From the NCBI GenBank assembly GCA_026225475.1, contig JAMFSU010000074.1, forward strand, positions 1 to 36,891: DNA of 36,891 bases. The letters are read 5' to 3'. The DNA is from Duganella sp. (GTDB lineage: Bacteria > Pseudomonadota > Gammaproteobacteria > Burkholderiales > Burkholderiaceae_D). This document shows positions 35,301 to 36,891 of this stretch, piece by piece; the first letter of the stretch is position 1; each line of letters starts with the position of its first letter. The position numbers and the translations under genes were made by a program. A model generated the notes under the pieces. It made no database searches. It was not told the DNA's origin and saw nothing but the letters and a program-made list of their open reading frames with translations.

Positions 35301-36109
35301 CCATTCGCATTGACAATGCCGTTGGTACCACTGAGCACGCCGGCATTATTCAACGTAGCAATACTGCCGTTGTAGGTCAAGATCCCGGTGCCGCCGCTGA
35401 TGGTGCCGCCGCTGATGGTGCCGCCACTATCATTGCTCAGCAATCCGATCGAGCCACCGCTGTTTTCAATACCGATGATGCCCGAGGCAATGCCACTATT
35501 GCTCAATGTACCGATACTGCCGGCGTTGTAAATAGCATAGTTTGCGCCGTTGATGACGCCACCATCATTGCTCAGATTACTGATCGTGCCGCTGGCGGCA
35601 TTCTTGATGGCGCTGGCGCCGCCAACGCCGGTGCCGGCGATAGTCCCACTGTTGCTCAATGAACCGATACTGCCAATGTTATTGATGCCACTGGCGCCGT
35701 TGACAGAACCAGCGTTATTCAGTGTGGTGATCGTATTGCTGTTATAGATGCCGTTGTAGGTGCCACTGATGGTGGCTCCGCTGTCGTTGCTCAGCAGGCT
35801 GATGGTGCCGTTATAGTTAGCTACGCCAGAGGTGCCCCCATAGACGAAACCACTGTTGCTTAGCGTGCCGAGCAGACCGGTGGCAGTGATAGCGTCGCTG
35901 TTGCCGCTCGGGATGATCGTTCCCGTGCTGTCGACGCTCAGATCGCCCGCGCTCCAGGTCTGGGCGGTCGTGAGGCCGGATATGACCTGCTGAGCATGCA
36001 GGGATGCCGGCACCATCGCCGCCAGTGCCCCCGACAAGGCCAGGCTCAGGAGTGTCAGTTGCCCCTTGTGGGCAATCGGCTGCTGTTTATGTTTTTTTGT
36101 CTGCTGCAT
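32306..36109 (-). CDS. Autotransporter with repetitive beta-helix passenger and C-terminal barrel
   Basis: A 1267-residue type Va secretion protein. Residues 1-39 are an extended signal peptide: a basic stretch, then LTLLSLALSGALAAMVPASLHA. The passenger from about 78 to 695 is a chain of about 24 units of 20-30 residues, with the pattern GIxNxGxIxxLxNSGxIxG, expected to stack as a right-handed beta-helix. A segment near 760-790 (INGNYAQSAGSTLILGV) resembles the passenger-associated transport repeat. The barrel starts near 984 (DIGLWGQVFGG) and ends in SVQVRWRY, with the aromatic last residue needed for BAM insertion. No protease motif and few Cys are seen in the passenger. It is probably an adhesin or biofilm factor. 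The Shine-Dalgarno (GGGAAA) is weak. Confidence 0.93.
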   Translation of the reverse strand: MQQTKKHKQQPIAHKGQLTLLSLALSGALAAMVPASLHAQQVISGLTTAQTWSAGDLSVDSTGTIIPSGNSDAITATGLLGTLSNSGFVYGGTSGVANYNGTISLLSNDSGATISGTYNGIYNSNTITTLNNAGSVNGASGINNIGSIGSLSNSGTIAGTGVGGASAIKNAASGTISNLSNDGGVINGANYAIYNAGSIGTLSNSGIASGIIGIENSGGSIGLLSNDSGGTISGGTISGGTGILTYNGSIATLNNAGVLSGTNGIVNANGTIDTFINSGTILGSTAASNGVSLGVNNTGTIVNFNNDGGTISGTVGVKNTGRIIALTNSGYLYGSTLNGRYALDNLGTIDALTNSGTISAVFGILNDSTLSSIGTIINTGLITGVGSGFGISNQGTISVLSNDVGGTIYSGVNGGYGINNSNVIGTLSNSGLIGGGTGVSNSGTISILTNSGNIIAANNGIINDGGIGTLTNDSGRTIAGSTAGIYNAGSIAALSNSGSISAVAVGLWNAYGSIASVNNSGTITGASGVFNTSTISTLTNSGVISGAGLVGTGVGGFAGIGIGIGNYGTIDTLNNSGTIVGSGSTFVVSGFTIHTGGIYNYGVINALNNSIGGVISGVSNGLANDGVIGTLSNAGTISGSINGILNSGTISALENTGSISTLKNLGLIGGVSAALVLDSGSSLGILNNGGVIAGSITNDSANVLTITGGSGTIFGVLTGASAGLGSSAIGSITSATDVYFGTGNQLLNDNITVNGGTGTVTSGGVLQVNNVISINGNYAQSAGSTLILGVTSPVFNGDLSDSGYGRLVVSGDAVLASGSSVSLKTLGYAFAQGQRYVVLAAGGTIAATGVNYSATGYSVTGSIQGDTLSSGYTDLILTLGSATSTTPINNATNINATSALSGLFNYAGTNPLMLGVFNPAAALSTADAANRAGARLSPGSVRSATTQAVNASSAAVNNVVNDRMDGIRVAQNGGGVATGERTRDIGLWGQVFGGRAAQGMRDNVSGYHANFRGSLLGADGLVSDVLRVGGLVSVSKTSVASDGDNVGSSADINNYGLTAYATYDGAPWYVNVQAGVARQKFSTVRDISYTGFAGMAYGNFNGSQYQSSVQAGYPLNLDAWLPGATLTPIAGLSYSNLRQNGYTESGGNGAALTINASSSTSVKSELGAKLERGFESSYGKLLPSVQLGWRHEFKDGATQSGASFAADSTGATAFVAHGATPQANLGVLNLGVTLLRSQNLSLTGKYTLEAGGGYTAQTASVQVRWRY
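34025..35880 (-). repeat. DNA repeat array encoding the autotransporter passenger
   Basis: About 24 degenerate in-frame units of 60-100 bases encode the NxGxIxxLxNSGxI repeats. On the plus strand this shows as recurring TGATGGTGCCGCTATT-like and AACGTGCCGAT-like words. Units differ in length because the loops between the conserved strands vary. Such arrays can change copy number by recombination. They also open long stop-free frames on the other strand, which are not genes. Confidence 0.8.
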
Positions 36110-36712
36110 TTATTTCCCGCACGGTTGAACGATTTATTCTTCGCGCAGGATAAAGGGAATTCTTTACCTCCCTTGACATTGCGTCTCATTTTTTAATTTT
36201 TATTTTCAGCCGCAAGATCATGTTGCCAAAAACCACACGGTCTCTTCCTGCAACATGCCGCAGACAGTATTGACGCAAGCAGTTTTTCTGGTCAGAAGTA
36301 CCCACCGCGAACTGATTGGTCGCGTCAAGGCGAGGGCTGGTGCTGACGCTTAGCGGAATCGGCATTTCCATTGGCGCTGCGTTCCAGATCACTGGCATAG
36401 GTGAGATCCGGGCAAACGTGGATGACGCCGATGGCATCAAATGCAGCTTCGAAAAATTCTCTATAGGCGACATTGCATCCGGCAGGATCTAGTCCGTGGA
36501 AAGCTTGGTCGGTGACGTGGAGAGAAGCGAGATTGATCTGTCCGAATTGGACAGGTTGCTTGTGGATGCGCTGCTAAAAAGTGCGATGCCGTTCAAGTTG
36601 CAGGCGTTACTTCTGGTTTCTTGCTTACGGCTGAGGTTGTTTTTTCGATCAGCCCAGAGAGGCCAAGCTGCGTTGTGGGCAATGACAGCAAAGCCCACAA
36701 CAAAAAGCGTAA
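36110..36712. other. 600-base intergenic region without a supported gene
   Basis: This stretch holds the autotransporter leader: an AT-rich block at 36181-36210 and a small dyad AAGGGA/TCCCTT at 36153-36174. Several short open frames on both strands overlap each other and have no family features or ribosome sites. A plus-strand frame from 36316 reads sensibly through a TAG at 36490 into 36496-36600 and could be a gene remnant. A hairpin TTGTGGGC/GCCCACAA lies at 36673-36700, downstream of the small gene at 36713. I see no RNA gene. Confidence 0.5.
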
Positions 36713-36841
36713 TTAAGCTGCTTTTTCGTTCGTTTGTTTTGCCACTTCCGCTTCCAGCTCTTCCAGCATGCTGTTGATGAGCTTGTTCATGAACAGGCGG
36801 TAAGTTGCTTCAATGTTTTTGATACGGCGAAGTTTGCGCAT
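36713..36841 (-). CDS. Small 42-residue protein of unknown function
   Basis: A short gene with an ATG at 36839-36841, preceded at five bases by a good Shine-Dalgarno (AAAGGA). It encodes 42 residues and ends in TAA. The N-terminus is very basic (MRKLRRIKNIEATYR). The middle is an amphipathic helix (LFMNKLINSMLEELEAEV) and the tail is polar (AKQTNEKAA). Codon choice looks like ordinary coding sequence. No cysteine, signal peptide or membrane helix is present. I do not recognise the family. It could be a small nucleic-acid- or protein-binding helix peptide. It runs in the same direction as the autotransporter, 600 bases upstream. Confidence 0.6.
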   Translation of the reverse strand: MRKLRRIKNIEATYRLFMNKLINSMLEELEAEVAKQTNEKAA

Positions 36842-36891
36842 GGTAATCCTTTTGCTTGTATGAAATATTCGGCATCGTGGTCGATGATGGG

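Noticed and set aside
34656..35747. Several open frames on the plus strand inside the autotransporter
   Set aside because: They arise because the repeated codons for Asn, Gly, Ser and Ile seldom give stops on the other strand. The products are low-complexity repeats without start signals.
36538..36554. CTGTCC-gaatt-GGACAG dyad near the right end
   Set aside because: It is a short isolated dyad with no promoter or gene start nearby; chance is likely.

Overview
The window reads as a chromosomal segment of a betaproteobacterium of the order Burkholderiales, most likely the family Oxalobacteraceae. This rests on the gene order yqgE-ruvX-pyrR-pyrB-pyrC', on the polA / LOG-family / DUF2782 / thrB / BPSS1780-type neighbourhood, and on the overall protein style. 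I did not identify the genus. No tRNA, rRNA, CRISPR array, intact insertion sequence or prophage gene is visible.

Bases 1-4514 (minus strand) are a housekeeping block: yqgE, ruvX, pyrR, pyrB, a dihydroorotase-like gene lacking the metal-binding histidines (pyrC'), and plsC, which runs off the window. The genes overlap or nearly touch. Directly upstream, in the same direction, 4566-10840 encodes a compact catabolic cluster: an NMT1/THI5-type binding protein, a 2-oxoglutarate/Fe(II) oxygenase, a Rieske oxygenase, an ABC ATPase, an ABC permease, and an amidohydrolase of the 8-oxoguanine deaminase type. Its 5' region carries a textbook -24/-12 sigma-54 promoter (11115-11130), followed by a leader RNA with mutually exclusive stems (10970-11042). 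Together these suggest a nitrogen-scavenging system for an imported N-heterocycle (oxidised or methylated purine, or pterin), possibly controlled by a riboswitch. This is the best candidate for an undescribed system here.

Bases 11305-21863 hold a Tat-exported dienelactone hydrolase-like protein, a chemoreceptor, polA, and a plus-strand run: LOG-family protein, DUF2782 protein, thrB, a BPSS1780-type membrane protein and an Aer-type PAS chemoreceptor. The start codons of polA and the LOG gene lie back to back in one CATATG.

Bases 21884-32252 are a complete polyol (mannitol/arabinitol/sorbitol) utilisation locus. The minus-strand operon encodes a binding protein, two permeases, a HAD phosphatase, a MalK-type ATPase, a mannitol/arabinitol dehydrogenase and xylulokinase. 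Divergently from it run a SorC-type regulator and a fructokinase. One importer and one dehydrogenase feed two kinases, so hexitols leave as fructose 6-phosphate and pentitols as xylulose 5-phosphate. The divergent control region holds nested dyads around a consensus-like promoter.

Bases 32306-36109 encode a 1267-residue autotransporter whose passenger is built of about 24 repeats of roughly 20-30 residues. The last 800 bases hold little apart from a 42-codon gene at 36713-36841.
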